From contig QRFJ01000056.1 in NCBI GenBank assembly GCA_006176705.1, positions 2,208,657-2,272,656 on the forward strand: DNA of 64,000 nt, written 5' to 3'. This stretch comes from Cocos nucifera. Lineage: Eukaryota; Streptophyta; Magnoliopsida; Arecales; Arecaceae. Below the pieces are notes generated by a model. The model had not been told where the DNA came from and ran no database searches. It was given only the letters and a program-made list of their open reading frames with translations. A program made the position numbers and the translations under genes. Below, one piece after another: positions 21,312 through 34,194 of this stretch. Each line of letters starts with the position of its first letter. The stretch's first letter is position 1.

Positions 21312-24300
21312 GCTTTTTAAATATCTTTAACACCCAAGTAGCGCCTTTCATATATGGGATGATTGTGGTCGTTAAAATGATTATCAAATTCATATTTGGA
21401 ACGAAATATCTCAGATTCGGAACTTCGGTAGATCTTTTGTAGACTGTTATAAAGGGTAAATTTATATTTGAAGGGAATGCAAAAACAGGCTTAGTTTTAG
21501 CGATCTAGCATTGCATTTAAGTCATGCCTATATTCCAGTCAATTGATTCCATTAATAGTTTCTATTACCTGCATTTTAGTTTATTTGCTTCATTGACTTT
21601 TCACCTGAATTCACATTACATGTTTTGAAGGTTTCTACTTTCATCCACTAATTGATGACATGAATATTGACCAGGATCAAATATCAATTATTCTTTGTAT
21701 GTGGGCCTAATAATTTTATGTGTCCAATGAGGATATGCAATTGTAACTATCTAATTGTTGCTGTCATTCCATTGCAATAATTTGAGAGTGCTATGTCAAT
21801 ATGAAACTTGAGTCTGTGTATCTTAGAGGTGATGAGTTAATCAGGATCATTCTTTGGACCTTGTATCAATCATGGCTAGATGGTAATTGTTCGAGTTTAT
21901 GAGCATGATGAGTCATTCTATATACTTGAGATTGTGACATTTGTACAAATTTTTTTCATGTAAAAAGTGTAATATAGGATTGATTATAAATTTGACTAGC
22001 TCTTTTCCTCCCCCCCCCCGCCCTCCCTTCCCTTTGAATGTAGAAAATCTGGTAACTTGGGGCGGTTCGCATTATGATATTCTGCAATTTTCTTGTGAAC
22101 CAGGTGATGAATATATGAAGGGCTAGAAATATAATGAAATTTAGATGAATTTTAGGTTATATTTTAGTACATATCTGTTAGGTTAGGTATGAATTGCTAT
22201 TAGTTATGAAAATTTGCTTGATGATAGTGAAGTTGATGTTCAGTTGGAATCTCTGCATGGCTACTTAGATTTATGCTAAAAGTATTAATGGCAAAGGGAA
22301 AAAGAAGGCAGAGGTTGGATATTTGACTTGTCTTCCTCATTTCTTGTGGATCACAGTACCCGTGTCATGCCTTCAAATTTTATTTTCTTTCCTCTATTCT
22401 TGACTTTTCATTTTATCATTTAGTACTGATCCATGCGAGTGTTTATCTAAAGCTTTGACTCTGTTTTGAATTGTTATTGTGAAGTGTGCTTTGTTGCTTC
22501 TTGTCTGTAATGTTTCCCTGTATCTAGTTTACTGGTCTCTTTACAAGCTTTATGAGTAATGTTTTGAGGTGTCAGTTCATCTTTTGGAAATTTGTCTGTC
22601 TTTTTGTAATCTAAGGGTAACATCAGCTATAACTTTGATATACTTCTTTCTGATGGCCTTCCTCTGAAAATAAAGTATCAGGTTAATGGGGTAATGGAAG
22701 GTTTGTCCTGTTAAATCCATCAAGCAAAGGGGAGTAGATGTAACTTTATCATATGATAAAGCAGAACCCAAACTGTGTGGTCAAGGCTTGATGGTAATTG
22801 ACAAACCATAGATCAGGCCCTCCATACTTTGTCGGAGGAATGGAAGGAGAAATCCTGAAGGTTAAGAAAAAGAAAAAGGTGTATGCAGCCAGTCTCAGAT
22901 GGTTAGGGACGGCAGAAAATCTATTTGAATGGATGTTGTGTCAGTTTTCAAGAAATGGAAATGGGTGTGGAAGATTGTCAATCATAGGGAGATTCACTTT
23001 GTTAACTTGAGTGTTGACTTCACGTGATTCCTTTGGTGTATATACTTGAGGAGGTGAAGCACTTGGATTAAAAATAAAGTAACTTTCCATATGATTATGA
23101 CAAAATATTTTGATGATTGCAAGCCAATGGCTTTCAGTCTTGCAGTACTAGCGAGCTGCTAGGGAAAGGAAAATGTAAATATGGTTACCCCTATTAGATT
23201 CTTGCAGGTGACCTTAAAAAGAAGTATGGAAGGAGTCGGCTCTGGAACGTGTGACAAATGTTCAATGTTAGCTACAATTTTTTTTTACTGTGTGCCGCTT
23301 GTGCTATAAACTTGATATTTGTTCTGGAAATTGTCCAAGTGATCATAATTTCGAGTTTCTTTGCAAGGTTCTTGAATTCAGGACTTGCAATTTATTTATT
23401 TTTTTTTTTTTTTATAATGTAGGAATAAATGAATATCTGACTTTAGATATAAAGAAAAGTGAGATAGGTAAATCTTTAAGTTACTTTAGAATACCATCAA
23501 TCATCTTAAGCGTCTCTAAGGTTCTGCCAATCATTATGAGTTTTCACAAGTGTCTTGGCGCTCTCATTTTATCCTCCCCTCTTGAAACTAAAATGAAAAA
23601 AACACATTCTATTGCATAACTAGAAAATTTGACTTATTTCATGAGCTTTTTATGCTGTTAAACTGTTAGTGCAAGCAGATGTGTCAGGTGTTATGTCCTA
23701 AGGTCAGGCTCCTGATGATTAAGGAATCAGTTGTCATCAAGATCGCCAAACTCACCCGCCCCTTTTTGTTTGAAGGGTTTGTTATATCAGGCATGTGAAT
23801 CTGCCTCTTGGCTCGAACAGGATGATATGCTTATCTTTTTCTGTGGATGAGAGGGCCTTATTAGTAAAATGTCTAGAATACTCGGGACTCGTTATTATTT
23901 GCTAATGCTGATCCTGGTGTCACAGTTGTTATTGTGGCCGTCATCATTTGGAAATTCTCTGCTAAATTACCAACATTTTGACCTGCTAGCAGGTTAGCTG
24001 TTATCATGGAGTGGAATGTGGCGTCGCCTACGCTCAGCTTCTAGATGATTTTGCTTCCTTTTATATATTTTGTGGAAGGATGTAGATGATGATCAACTCG
24101 AACCGTCAAACATGCAATGAACGAATTCAACATGGATTTCCGATTACACACAGGCCGACCAATCTTGAACTGCTTGCACCTTACAACATGGACTTAAACT
24201 AAGCCGGAGACTTGCCCATGAGACGAAACGTAATTAATCAAATCCATGTCCTAATTAGAGACAAAAATACACTTCTCGTCATAGAGAATGTTTTTTTGTA

Positions 24301-27300
24301 AACAATAATGAAGATTTACAAAAGAAATACCACATATGTGTGCAAAAAGATTAAAGACTGAAGCATGGAAAAAAAATAAATCATATATTAATCAGATGAG
24401 GAAAACCGTAACAAAACGGCAAGAAAGGATCATCAAATGCAAAACGTATCAGGCAGCAAGGTAAAAACATGAGGATGCCGCCTCATTAAAAAGGTGAGTC
24501 CTCCAAATGGAATGGTTTGCTTGATTATATTTTTTTAATATATTATATGGAAAAATATAGATTGTTCTCGATAATTCTTTGGGTCAAATTTGGTTGGTTT
24601 TGTTGTTTATCTATCTATATATAATTGAGATATGAAATTAAGCATATCTTTTGCGAATCAGGGCAACAGGGAACTTTACGATAATTGAGATGAATTAGGG
24701 ATTGAATCTAAATTAGCCATATTTTTTAATTCATATCTAATTAAATGATTTTGGTTCAGATTGGATGGATTTATGTTTATAGTTAGTTTTTAGTGAAGTG
24801 GATCGATGCAATATACTCTCAGCAAAATTAAAACCAGCTAGCATCGTCAACCCGATGAAGCTTGGTGACCGTCGGTTTGTTTAGGCCCAACCACCACAAA
24901 ATCCCCATGCTTCTAGGACCGGATCAGGAAGACTGCCCTGAGATTGTACCACATCTTTGTTAGAATAGTTGTTGGATTACTCATTCCTTTCTTCCTACTT
25001 TTTGCCCCACATTAAAGCAAGGGCTACGATTTCTCCATCAACAGAAAAGAAAACTAAAACAAAGAGCTTAAACAAATATCCTAGCTTTAATTTAGAGAAA
25101 TTCTTCACCACATGAAGTGGAGATGGTTCGTCGGATGTTGGCATATACGAGACAATAAATCTACTGGAGAAGCAAGAGGAAATCTGGGTTAACTAAGTAC
25201 TAGCATCTATGTAATCACATTCTTCAAATTATAGATTTCTCTCAAACACACTTCAGTTTACGCTTTTTTTGAATGATTTTTCATATTATTTTCGACAAAC
25301 AAACAATTTGATTTATTAATGATTTAATCACAAGTTTTATGATTTGTTCCCAATTACTTCAAAATGACGTTTCTGAGTAACAATTAAATTATGTTATATG
25401 CTGTAAAAGGTGGGTTTATTTTTGCTATTGTTTGTTAATTTTTATTGCTTTCCTCATGTATGCTTCTTTTTACATGAATAAATATATATAATTTATATTT
25501 TTAAATAATTCTATAAGTGTTAACAGTTCAAGTCCTTTCTGAAGGCAAATTTTCTGGAAGTTTTACTGAATTCTAAATCTTCCTCTAGCTGAATTTTCCC
25601 AAATGCCAAACACATTACTATGCCATCATTACAGCCATTGTTGGGTTGAGACTGATGCTTCAACAGCTTTGAAAGAGAGAGATGCATGAAGTTGCACTCC
25701 AAGATGTGTAAGAGGGTGAGAGTTTTTGGTGCTCTCTTCAGCAAGCTTACGATCTATTAGATTCCCAGCATATAGCCTTCCTGATTGCTTGACTAATATG
25801 GAGACTTAATTAGCTCAACATAACCATGCACGCTACTAAAAAACACAAAGCCCTCTATGGAGACTTGATATTGTCTGTTGCTCATGGAAGACCGGTATTC
25901 TTTCCAAATTTCCCTCAGAAACATAACCAAGGGGAGGACAACCAAGGTGGTCGCTTTGAAAAGGAAATGTTGTGCCTAGTGAGATATTGCAAATAGGCAG
26001 TACGTGTAAAAAAAAATCTACACGACTCAAATATGTATACGTAAACACTCCTGTTTTTTTTCTTTAACAAGTTGTTCTCTAACAAGGCACCAGAAGTCTT
26101 TGGCGTACAAGGTGCAGAATATGATACAATTATAAGATATGATGAAGGTTAGCAATGCTTGTTGCATTCAGACAGCGTTATGATAGTTTGATGGACATTA
26201 TGGCTGTCTAAATGGTAATCCTTCGGCTAGAGGGAAATGAGACATGTATCTATCTACATACCTCCCATACATGCATGTATGCTTGAACTCTAAATGCGGT
26301 GAGATGCTAGACAACTATAACGGTTTCAGTGTCTCGGTTGCACGCATCACAGAAAACAAAAGCTGATGTACTTGGGAAAATGGTGCATATATTGTCAAAT
26401 TTCAGTAGCATATCGTTGCTTAGATGGCAATATAACTTTTAGTGTAAGTGAATATAGACTTTAATTTAGTTGTATGGAAGTTCTTTCCATGCATGCCCAT
26501 GCCAATGGATGTAATATCACATACCAACCGAGTAAACTCTTTTGGCATAAATGACAAGTAAAAAAAAAAAAAATCAAACTTTAAAAGAACATAGTTAATG
26601 GAGGAATCAATTTTCGATTCCTCTTCCATCTCAAACAAACGAGATGTCCACTGTAACAAGAAAGATTCGATGGTATAAGACTCCATATAAATGCCTGAAT
26701 ATAATTAGCAATTAAGCATATTGATTTTGGTCAATGAATTATAAATATTATAATAAGGTGGGGAAAGATAACCACACAAACACCTAGATACCATGGTCAA
26801 TTGCCGCAAGGATAAATAAAATATTAAGGGTATAACTGATTACATCTACGTTCCTCGTTACTTTGTTTACGGACCAAGGAATTATGTATATAAAATGCTG
26901 ATATCTGACCTATTAAAAAAATGGCCACTTCCAATTAATTAAGCATTTTCAATATATGGGTGGTATCATGTGCTTGATCGTATCTCATCTGATTGCATAT
27001 GTGATGCTAAAGGTGCATATAGTCATACAGCAGACTGGGTATGAGTAGGTGTTGCCGAGAACCCTGGCAACAATCTTGATAGCTTGACCAGAACCAACTT
27101 GCCAGTAGATACTTCAGCCTAAGCTCATTTGAGCCTTAAAAAACTATGATCATGCTGAGCATGGCTGGCTGCCTAGTGCCTAGCCCAAGATTGACTTGGC
27201 CGAGCCAAGTCAACGTTTAGCGCAGCTCAAATTAGAGTTTCTGATTCTTTGGGGGCTGCTGATTAAGTCAATACTAGTAAGATGGTAGACAATAATTTAC

Positions 27301-27778
27301 CGTACGTGAATCTACTTTTGAATCATGTTGGGTTGCCAAAGGTTAATTAGAGCTCAAATTCGAGTTGACATCAGATTGAGAAGCTGGGCATCGGATGGCC
27401 TCATCCATCATGCATCCCCCATGTGGTTAGTGTGGAAATCTAGTGTTTTTGCATGTGTTTGTGTGTGTTTTGACCATGTGATAATGATGTTCTTCTATAC
27501 TTTCTAGGGGCCACACCTTTTCTTCTCGCTTGCCACCTTGAAGCTTAGGTGATGTACGAATAGAACCCTAGAAGAATCTTAGCTCACGTGAGACCACAGT
27601 AGCATGGGGAAAGAGAACTAAATGCAGAAGCAAATCAAACTACAGGCCAAAATTGAAGCATAAAATAATAAAAAATTAGAACTGAAAGGAGATCTGGAAC
27701 TTGGAGTACTTGGAAGGTGTGGCCCCTCCTCTTCCTCTTTCTCTTGAACCTTTGTCATCCCACCTTTAGTCACCAAAG
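21312..27778. other. Intergenic DNA, no gene recognised
   Basis: About 6.5 kb of AT-rich DNA. Short frames (60-109 codons) show no domain and no splice-linked partners. Noted items are a C-run at 22010-22020, T-runs at 23281-23286 and 23400-23413, and a short AT-rich patch near 24520-24560. No transposon ends or tRNA genes were recognised. Confidence 0.5.
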
Positions 27779-27786
27779 GTTCTCAA

Positions 27787-29922
27787 TAGGAGTGGCAATT
27801 GGATCAGATCGAATCATAAATAGATCAGATCAATTATGGGTCGGATCAAAAAATATTAAATCTAAATTCGATCTATTTATTAAATATGTCAGATTTTCAA
27901 ACTTAAATCTGGCCTATTTAATAAACAGATCACTCGACCCGACCCATTTAATCTGTTTATTAAATGGATAATATGTTTAACCGATTTGACCCAATCCATT
28001 TAATCTGTTTACTAAATGAATAACCTGTTTATCAAATCAAACCCGACCTGACCCGTTTAACCTGTTTGCTTAAAAAGATTAATTATTTTTTGAGCCTTTG
28101 GCCCAATACTAGTTGAATTTTAACCTGTTCAAATTTAACAATAAATTTAAATATAAACTTAATAACAATATAAATAATTTTATGAAAAATTGAAAAGCTG
28201 CATTAACTGAGAAGTAACAATACTGTACAATACAGAACCATAGATTCATAACCATAAGTAATAATGAAAATACATGTTACCCAAAATGATAAAACATAAA
28301 GTACTAATAATACTGTACAATATAATGCAGAACGATAAGATTCAAAATGAATTTAAATGCTACGCCTATGAAACAATATGTTACCCAAATCCAAAGAACT
28401 AAAAAGGAATACATATAAGCTTGGAAAAGAAACATGAGAAAGTGATATCCACAAACTGGACCATTGATATGTGATTTGTATAGAAGACCTGCTACTATGA
28501 AACATATTGTATAACTTCAAACACATAAAACAGCTTATCCAGATCCTCATCCATCTCAAGAATGATGACAACTGCATCTGAAAATCATTAGAATAGCAAA
28601 GAATAGAAAAGAAAGATCCATGCATATCTTAAAGAGGAAGATGAGACTTAGATCTGATAATTAATCAATCGCTAAATCAAAATGACTATGATCGATTGCC
28701 TATAGAAGAAGGCCGTCCAAAATTTTCACTACAGAAATAGCCAAGTCATCAAACATATATCTAAAAATCATCATAACCTCCACATACAAATCTTTGATTG
28801 TTTTGGGACCTTTGGCCCAGAACTATTTGAATTTTAACCTATTTAGTTCAAACTTAATAATACACTTAAATATAAACTTAACAGTAAACATATTTTACAC
28901 ATAAAAAAGAAGACGGTTCTATAAAATTAAAATAGTAAACATATAGTTCAACCAATCAGTATTTTATACATATTTTATAAATAAAATAGTAAATAGTAAA
29001 CATACAAAATCAAAGACAGCTAGGCAAGCAGTATTTTGTTAAAATAAAAAAAAATAAATAAAAAAAATTAGAAGATGGTTCAACCAATCGAAAGAAAATA
29101 GGGAAAGAACCAATTATAATCAGAAAATATAACTCGAAGAACTCGGAGATGTGAGAGAAATCGGAGAACCCATCATAATCAAAAAATAGAAAGAAAATAA
29201 GAAAAGAATCGAGCAAAATAATCAATCTAGAAATAAGAATCAGTTAACATTAAAATCTAATCCAAACAAATAAAACCTAAAAAAATCCTAGATTAAGAAT
29301 TAAGAAAAATATACCTTAGAAAAGATTAAGAAAGAACGAAAGGTGGAAAAGATCAAAAGAAAAAAAAATCCTAGATGGGTGAGGACCAAGGTGCCAAGCA
29401 GTAAAAGCGGCAAGCCCTCCCTCTGTCCCTCAGGAATGATCGAACCTTGACAAGCCCCGCTGCCCCAGCCAGCCATCGTTGGAAGGAAGCTGGGCTGGTG
29501 GAAGCACCGGAAGAGGAGTGGAGCTATAGAGGAGCGAAGAAAAAAATTAAGATACCAAACCCTAGAAGATGGACTGAAAATGGAAGACGGGACTCGGAAG
29601 GAGGAAAGTGATAGAAGGAAAAAGCCGAATAGGAGTTAAAACTTAAAAGTCGAAACCGAGAGTCTACCTCTTCTTAGTGCCCCTAGGTTTAAGTCGCAGG
29701 TTAATGGGTTATAACCCGACCCGATCCGACCTGTTCCAACCCATTTATTAAATGGGCTAAACGGGTTAATCAGGTCAGTGACCTAAAATTTGAACCCAAC
29801 CCACTTATTTAACAGGTTAAACGGATTGACCCATTTACGACCCGGGACCTGAATTCAAACTTGTTTAAGATGGGTTGAACATGGATCGGATTGGTGGGTC
29901 GGATCAATTTTTACCATCCCTA
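27787..29922. mobile_element. Non-autonomous hAT-type DNA transposon, TSD GTTCTCAA
   Basis: The left end TAGGAGTGGCAATTGGATCA and the right end (reverse complement) TAGGGATGGTAAAAATTGAT form imperfect terminal inverted repeats of the hAT TAGGGGTGGCAA type. Both ends are flanked by the identical 8-bp sequence GTTCTCAA (27779-27786 and 29923-29930), the target-site length expected for hAT. Subterminal regions are rich in GACCCGTTTAACC/CATTTATTAAATGG motifs on both sides. The interior has an internal repeat (around 28080-28180 and 28795-28885) and no intact transposase frame. Confidence 0.88.
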
Positions 29923-29930
29923 GTTCTCAA

Positions 29931-31010
29931 TTGAAGAAACCCAAGGCCCTTACTAGAATCCTTTCCGGGACCATAGTAGCGTCTCACCGCATGAAAAATT
30001 AAGAAAAATATTCAAAAAAAAAAAAAGTTGTGTATATAAATGGTGATGCCATTTCAAGGACTGATGTGCAAAGGTCAGTTTCATTAGCAGCAACTTGAGC
30101 CAATTTGTTCAAAATTATGCATCTTTTGGACGCTTGTGAGTCGATGTCAATTTGTATCCTTCTATGAAGTCATATTGGAGGTTAGGTGGCCTTTCAGAGT
30201 GTATCCCATTGGTAGCTTCTCATGGAAATTGATCTCGTGCTCGTGTTGAAGAAGCGTTATTTTGGAGATCATGCATGAGGATGGCTATCAGTTGTTTTTG
30301 GGCGCATCCTGGACCTACACTAATACTCTTGGCCCTCTGAATAATCCCTATTGGATTCCTTTTTATGCCTTCTCTTTTTATTTCTTAAGCTCCATCCAAC
30401 AATTTATTTAATCTTCTTTAACTTATATTATGTATTTTATGATCAGCAGCCATCCCATGAGTGCTATCTGTCATCCCCCTTGGGCCCATGACCAACTAGG
30501 TTTTATTCTTGGGCTCCCTACCTGCCAATTTGTAAGCTCAACTCGTCCCGTTTTCCATTTCTTTCAATCCCCCCTCCTCCCCACCAACACTGGACACGAC
30601 CATTGGGATGCTTCGCCTTCCATGATCAGAACCACCCAACCTCCTGCTGAAATACAGCTGGACAAAGGGGTCAAATGACCGTCCGATGGCTATGATGCTC
30701 ATAGTTTTCATTCACCCTTCTTCTTCTTCTTCTTCTTTTTTGTACGTCTTATAAATTATTAATAAAATATTAAATCACATGAGTACGATGTCTTCTGGTT
30801 TTTTTTTTTTTTTTTTTTTGCCTGTTTTGTAAAATGGTAGCTGATCTTGTTTTTACTCTACCAATTAAGCATCCTGGTGGCTACATCAAACCTAAAATAT
30901 TTAGGTAATTTGATTATTTTATAAACTTTATAATTTTCCTTCTTAATTGAAAGGTGTCCTGCCCATGTGTCGGCTCGTTTTCTTAGGCAAATGTTAGCAT
31001 CTTTCTAACT
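29931..31010. other. Intergenic DNA, no gene recognised
   Basis: Mixed-composition DNA with A- and T-runs (30013-30026, 30799-30819) and a (TTC)n stretch at 30718-30738. No coding signal or mobile-element end was recognised. Confidence 0.5.
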
Positions 31011-31014
31011 GAAA

Positions 31015-31700
31015 TTATATATATAGTAATAAGATTTTATATACGAGTATTATAGGATTACCAACTTAATTTTTTAAATAATTTTTGTTATGCACGAAAA
31101 AAATATATTTATTATTAATAATACTCCCAAAACTCCTTTCCTTCCTCTACTCTCTCCTCTATTCCAACTCTATAATCTATTTTATTCTATTCTCCAACGC
31201 CGTCACCATCTATCGCGATCGCATCTAAACCCTTGCCGAGAGTCACCCCGAGTGGGATCCATCCATTATCAAAAAAACTCTCATGGCCACCGGCGGCTAC
31301 AGGGCTAGAGGGATGAACAAGTTGCCAATTAGTGGCGGCTCTGATTTTTTGACAGCGAGTAATGGAGAGTGTGATAGCTGGGATAGCGATGACTTCTGGT
31401 CATCGTTAGACATCAAACGGAATCAGTCGACGGGCGATTTTAGGGCTCACAGGAGCAATAGTGGAGGTAGGCGAGGAGCACAGCCGTCGAGATCTATATC
31501 GACGGAGGATATCTACACAAGAGCATAGCTGGAGGCATCGGCCACGAATAAGGAGAGCTCCTTTGCGACGAAGATAGCAGAGAACGAGTCGAGACTGAAT
31601 GGAATCCCGCCATCTCAAGGGGGAAGTATATGGGATTTGGAACGACGCTGCCACCGTCTACTTGACGGAACGATCCGCAAGGAGATGTGCTTCAAGATAC
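31015..31700 (+). mobile_element. Helitron 5'-end-like sequence preceding a captured ARF-GAP fragment
   Basis: At 31015-31070 ATTATATATATA...GAGTATTATAGGATTACCAA resembles the Helitron 5' subterminal block seen in the RPN13 intron (AT-rich start, then GAGTATTGTGGTATTGCCAA). An ARF-GAP gene fragment follows within 250 bp. No hairpin-CTAG 3' end was found downstream, so only a truncated copy is proposed. Confidence 0.42.
31283..31660 (+). pseudogene. ARF-GAP (AGD6/AGD7-like) C-terminal fragment
   Basis: The frame reads ATGGYRARGMNKLPISGG...WDSDDFWSSLDIKRNQSTGDF...AQPSRSISTEDIYTRA, a stop codon at 31526, then in the same frame LEASATNKESSFATKIAENE and SRLNGIPPSQGG. This is the linker segment of plant ARF GTPase-activating proteins of the AGD6/AGD7 type (DFWSS, STEDIYTR.QLEASAANKE, MAENES, GIPPSQGGKY). 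The zinc-finger GAP catalytic domain is absent, the Q codon of TRAQLEAS has become TAG, and the frame is lost after SQGG. The segment is intron-less and not functional. Confidence 0.72.
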
Positions 31701-31944
31701 GATTTTCATGATTTCACGGGTGAAGTTACGCGCACTTTTGTCTTTTGCTTGATAGATGATGAAGTGATGACAAGCCTTACACACATCTTGGCATTTTGAC
31801 AATTTTTTATAATTATTATATTATTTTTAAAATTTTATGATATTTATTTATTTAATCCGCTTGTTTCTTACTAACTTGATATGATTGGAATAACTATATT
31901 TGGTTAGAAAAATATTATGCTTGTTCACATGTAAAATTTAAATA

Positions 31945-31949
<5 letters not shown>

Positions 31950-32040
<91 letters not shown>

Positions 32041-32044
32041 TATG
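31950..32044. repeat. (TA)n(TATG)n microsatellite
   Basis: About 60 bases of perfect TA repeat followed by TATG units, directly before the inverted-repeat element that starts near 32045. Confidence 0.95.
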
Positions 32045-33066
32045 TATATACAGAAATAGACTAGGTTACAGTCGATCGAATTTCAGTCTATATTCGATCG
32101 AATTCCCATCCGTTGGATGGACGAGTATCACCAGATGCCATCCCTAAAAGCAAATGAAGGAAAAAATTGACATGACGTTCCCATTTTTTTGAAAAAAACA
32201 TGAATACTAAATAATAAATATAAAATTTTTATTTATTATATAATATTTATATTTATTTTATAGAATTTATGTTTATTCTATAGAGTTTGTGTTCATTCTA
32301 TGGAGTTTATATTTATTGCGGATGGTTTGTGTTTATTCAGCTTTTTAAGGTGCCTTCAATCTTGATGAAGGTGCTTTTTAGCCCAAATAAATATAAACAA
32401 CCCAAAATAAACATAAATTTTATTGAATAAATATAAATAATATATAATAAATAGAAACTTTATATTTATCCTAAAATAATTTATATTTATTTCAATATTT
32501 ATTTTTTATAGTCATGTTTATTTCAATATTTATTATTATTTTTATTTTTTACAGGCAGTAGAAGAGGTCAGGGAGTCTGCGGGGCCTTGTAGGCTCCTTC
32601 ACTCCATGAAAAAAAAATTTGTAGATGCCTAGAAAAAAAAAAAAAATTTGTAGGTGCTTTCACTCCATGAAAAAAAATTGTAGACATCTGAAGAACAAAA
32701 AGAAAAAGAAAGAAAGGAAAAGAATGTGCCTACTTTCCCAAAGAAGGCGTCTTAGAAGGCACCTTCTTTCCACCTTCTTTCTCTCTCTCTTTTTTCTTTT
32801 CTTTCAAGTGCAGTGTTTTTTTTTAAATTTTTTTTTTTAATTTTTTGGGTTAAAGGTGCCTAAAAATTTGAAAAAAAAAATTTTAAGTGCAGACGCACGC
32901 CTATTTTTTCTTTACAGGCGCCTTCAATTTTTTTTTCTTTTTGGTTAATGGACCGTTTGCTTTTCAAGGATGTATTGAAGATGCATGCTGATCCAACGAT
33001 CGAAAATTCGATCAGATATGGACTGGGATCCGATCGATCGAAGCCCTGTCTACCTTTTGTATATAT
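32045..33066. mobile_element. ~1-kb element with ~80-bp terminal inverted repeats
   Basis: The left end (32045-32130: TATATACAGAAATAGACTAG..., GTCGATCGAATTTCAGTCTA, CCCATCCGTTGGATGGACGA) is matched in reverse complement by the right end (TATATACAAAAGGTAGACAG..., CGATCGGATCCCAGTCCATA, CGATCGTTGGATCAG) over about 80 bp with mismatches. The interior is AT-rich, with internal inverted copies of AAATAAATATAAAC-type and AAGGTGCCT motifs, and no transposase. Long TIRs suggest a Mutator-like MITE, but the target duplication cannot be told apart from flanking TA repeats. Confidence 0.6.
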
Positions 33067-33440
33067 ATATAACAATATCTTGTGAAGGAATATTATGGTG
33101 TTGCTAACTCAACTTCTCAACCCATCACCATCTACGGCCGTCGGTATACTCTCTGTCCTCCTTCGCTACCCTAGTCCGTAACTACTAGATGGGAAATCGG
33201 ATCCTCTACAAGACCCTCATTCTAATGACCGCCAAATGCCTCGACGACGAGCACCACGTTGGTGGCGGTGGTTCCTCATCTGACGGTGCCACCCCCCACT
33301 CTACATAGCAATGATGGAAGTGGGTCAAGAATTATTGCTAGAACAATGCCTAGCTCCAGAATTAGAACTAGTGCAATGACAAGTGGGACAACCTCCTTCG
33401 CGATTATAAGAGATATTTTATTTTTTAAAAAAAATACAAT
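33058..33440 (+). mobile_element. Helitron 5'-end-like sequence with second captured trihelix fragment
   Basis: At 33058-33117 TATATATATATAACAATATC..GTGAAGGAATATTATGGTGT followed by TGCTAACTCAACTTCTCA aligns with the 5' subterminal block of Helitron A (ATACT..GTGGAGGAGTATTGTGGTGTTGCCA.CTCA). No 3' hairpin was found, so the copy is probably truncated. Confidence 0.5.
33205..33420 (+). pseudogene. Degenerate trihelix (ASR3-like) transcription factor fragment
   Basis: Joining short pieces of the plus strand gives LILMTAKCLDDEHHVGGGGS, then WKWVKNYC, then (frame shifted) NDKWDNLL/RDYKR. These are successive parts of the same trihelix domain found at 8880-9105 on the minus strand, and here the upstream helix is also retained. 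Stops and frame changes show it is non-functional. The shared capture links this copy to Helitron A. Confidence 0.6.
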
Positions 33441-34194
33441 GTCCGGAACTTAATGGATATGTATTGTATATTTACGATGAAATTTGCTTTGTGGGAACCA
33501 CCCTTGTATCAGTGATTTTAAAGGGTTAGCACATCTTTTTTCAGGAAGACATGCATCACATAAGATTTTACACAATCTAGATTTATGGCTTTTTTGTTAT
33601 TTTCCACTTGCCTATTTCTTTGGCCTCCTTGTGGCCCTTTAGTTAAAAATAATTAGCTTGTGCATGTTTTGTGGACGGCATTCCTGAGCATCTAAATGCT
33701 CCCTACAAGTTCAACGAACTAACAGATTTCATGTGATCCATTTTCTCATGTGCATGTTAACAATTGGATGTGAATTCTAAAGATGGATGTTGTCCATACA
33801 CCAGTCTATGGTGATTGGATATTTTTTATGGGTTCTTTTCCCATCAAATCAATTAGGTGTTATTAAATCACAACTCTCTAGCATTGTTATATGTTTCATG
33901 TTTTCTTAATAGGTACTCTTGGGTTTTAGATAGATATGCAATATGGTTCTGGCTAAATTGTAATTTCACTTTCTTTTGATTTTATGGATGCAGAGGAAAT
34001 TGATTTTGGATTACAGTCAGAAGTATTTTATTTTATTTTTTTAAAAAAATATTATAATAAAATTTATTTGATAATAAAATTTTAGTATTTTAGAATAATT
34101 TTTATATTTATTATATTTTTTTTATTATATATCTATATTTATTAGATAAAATATATTAAAAAATAAAAATTTTAATTTTTTTAATTATAAAAAG
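33441..34194. other. AT-rich DNA, no gene recognised
   Basis: Unannotated DNA, very AT-rich from 34020 on; it may be the inner part of the CACTA-type element whose right end is at 34701. Confidence 0.4.
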
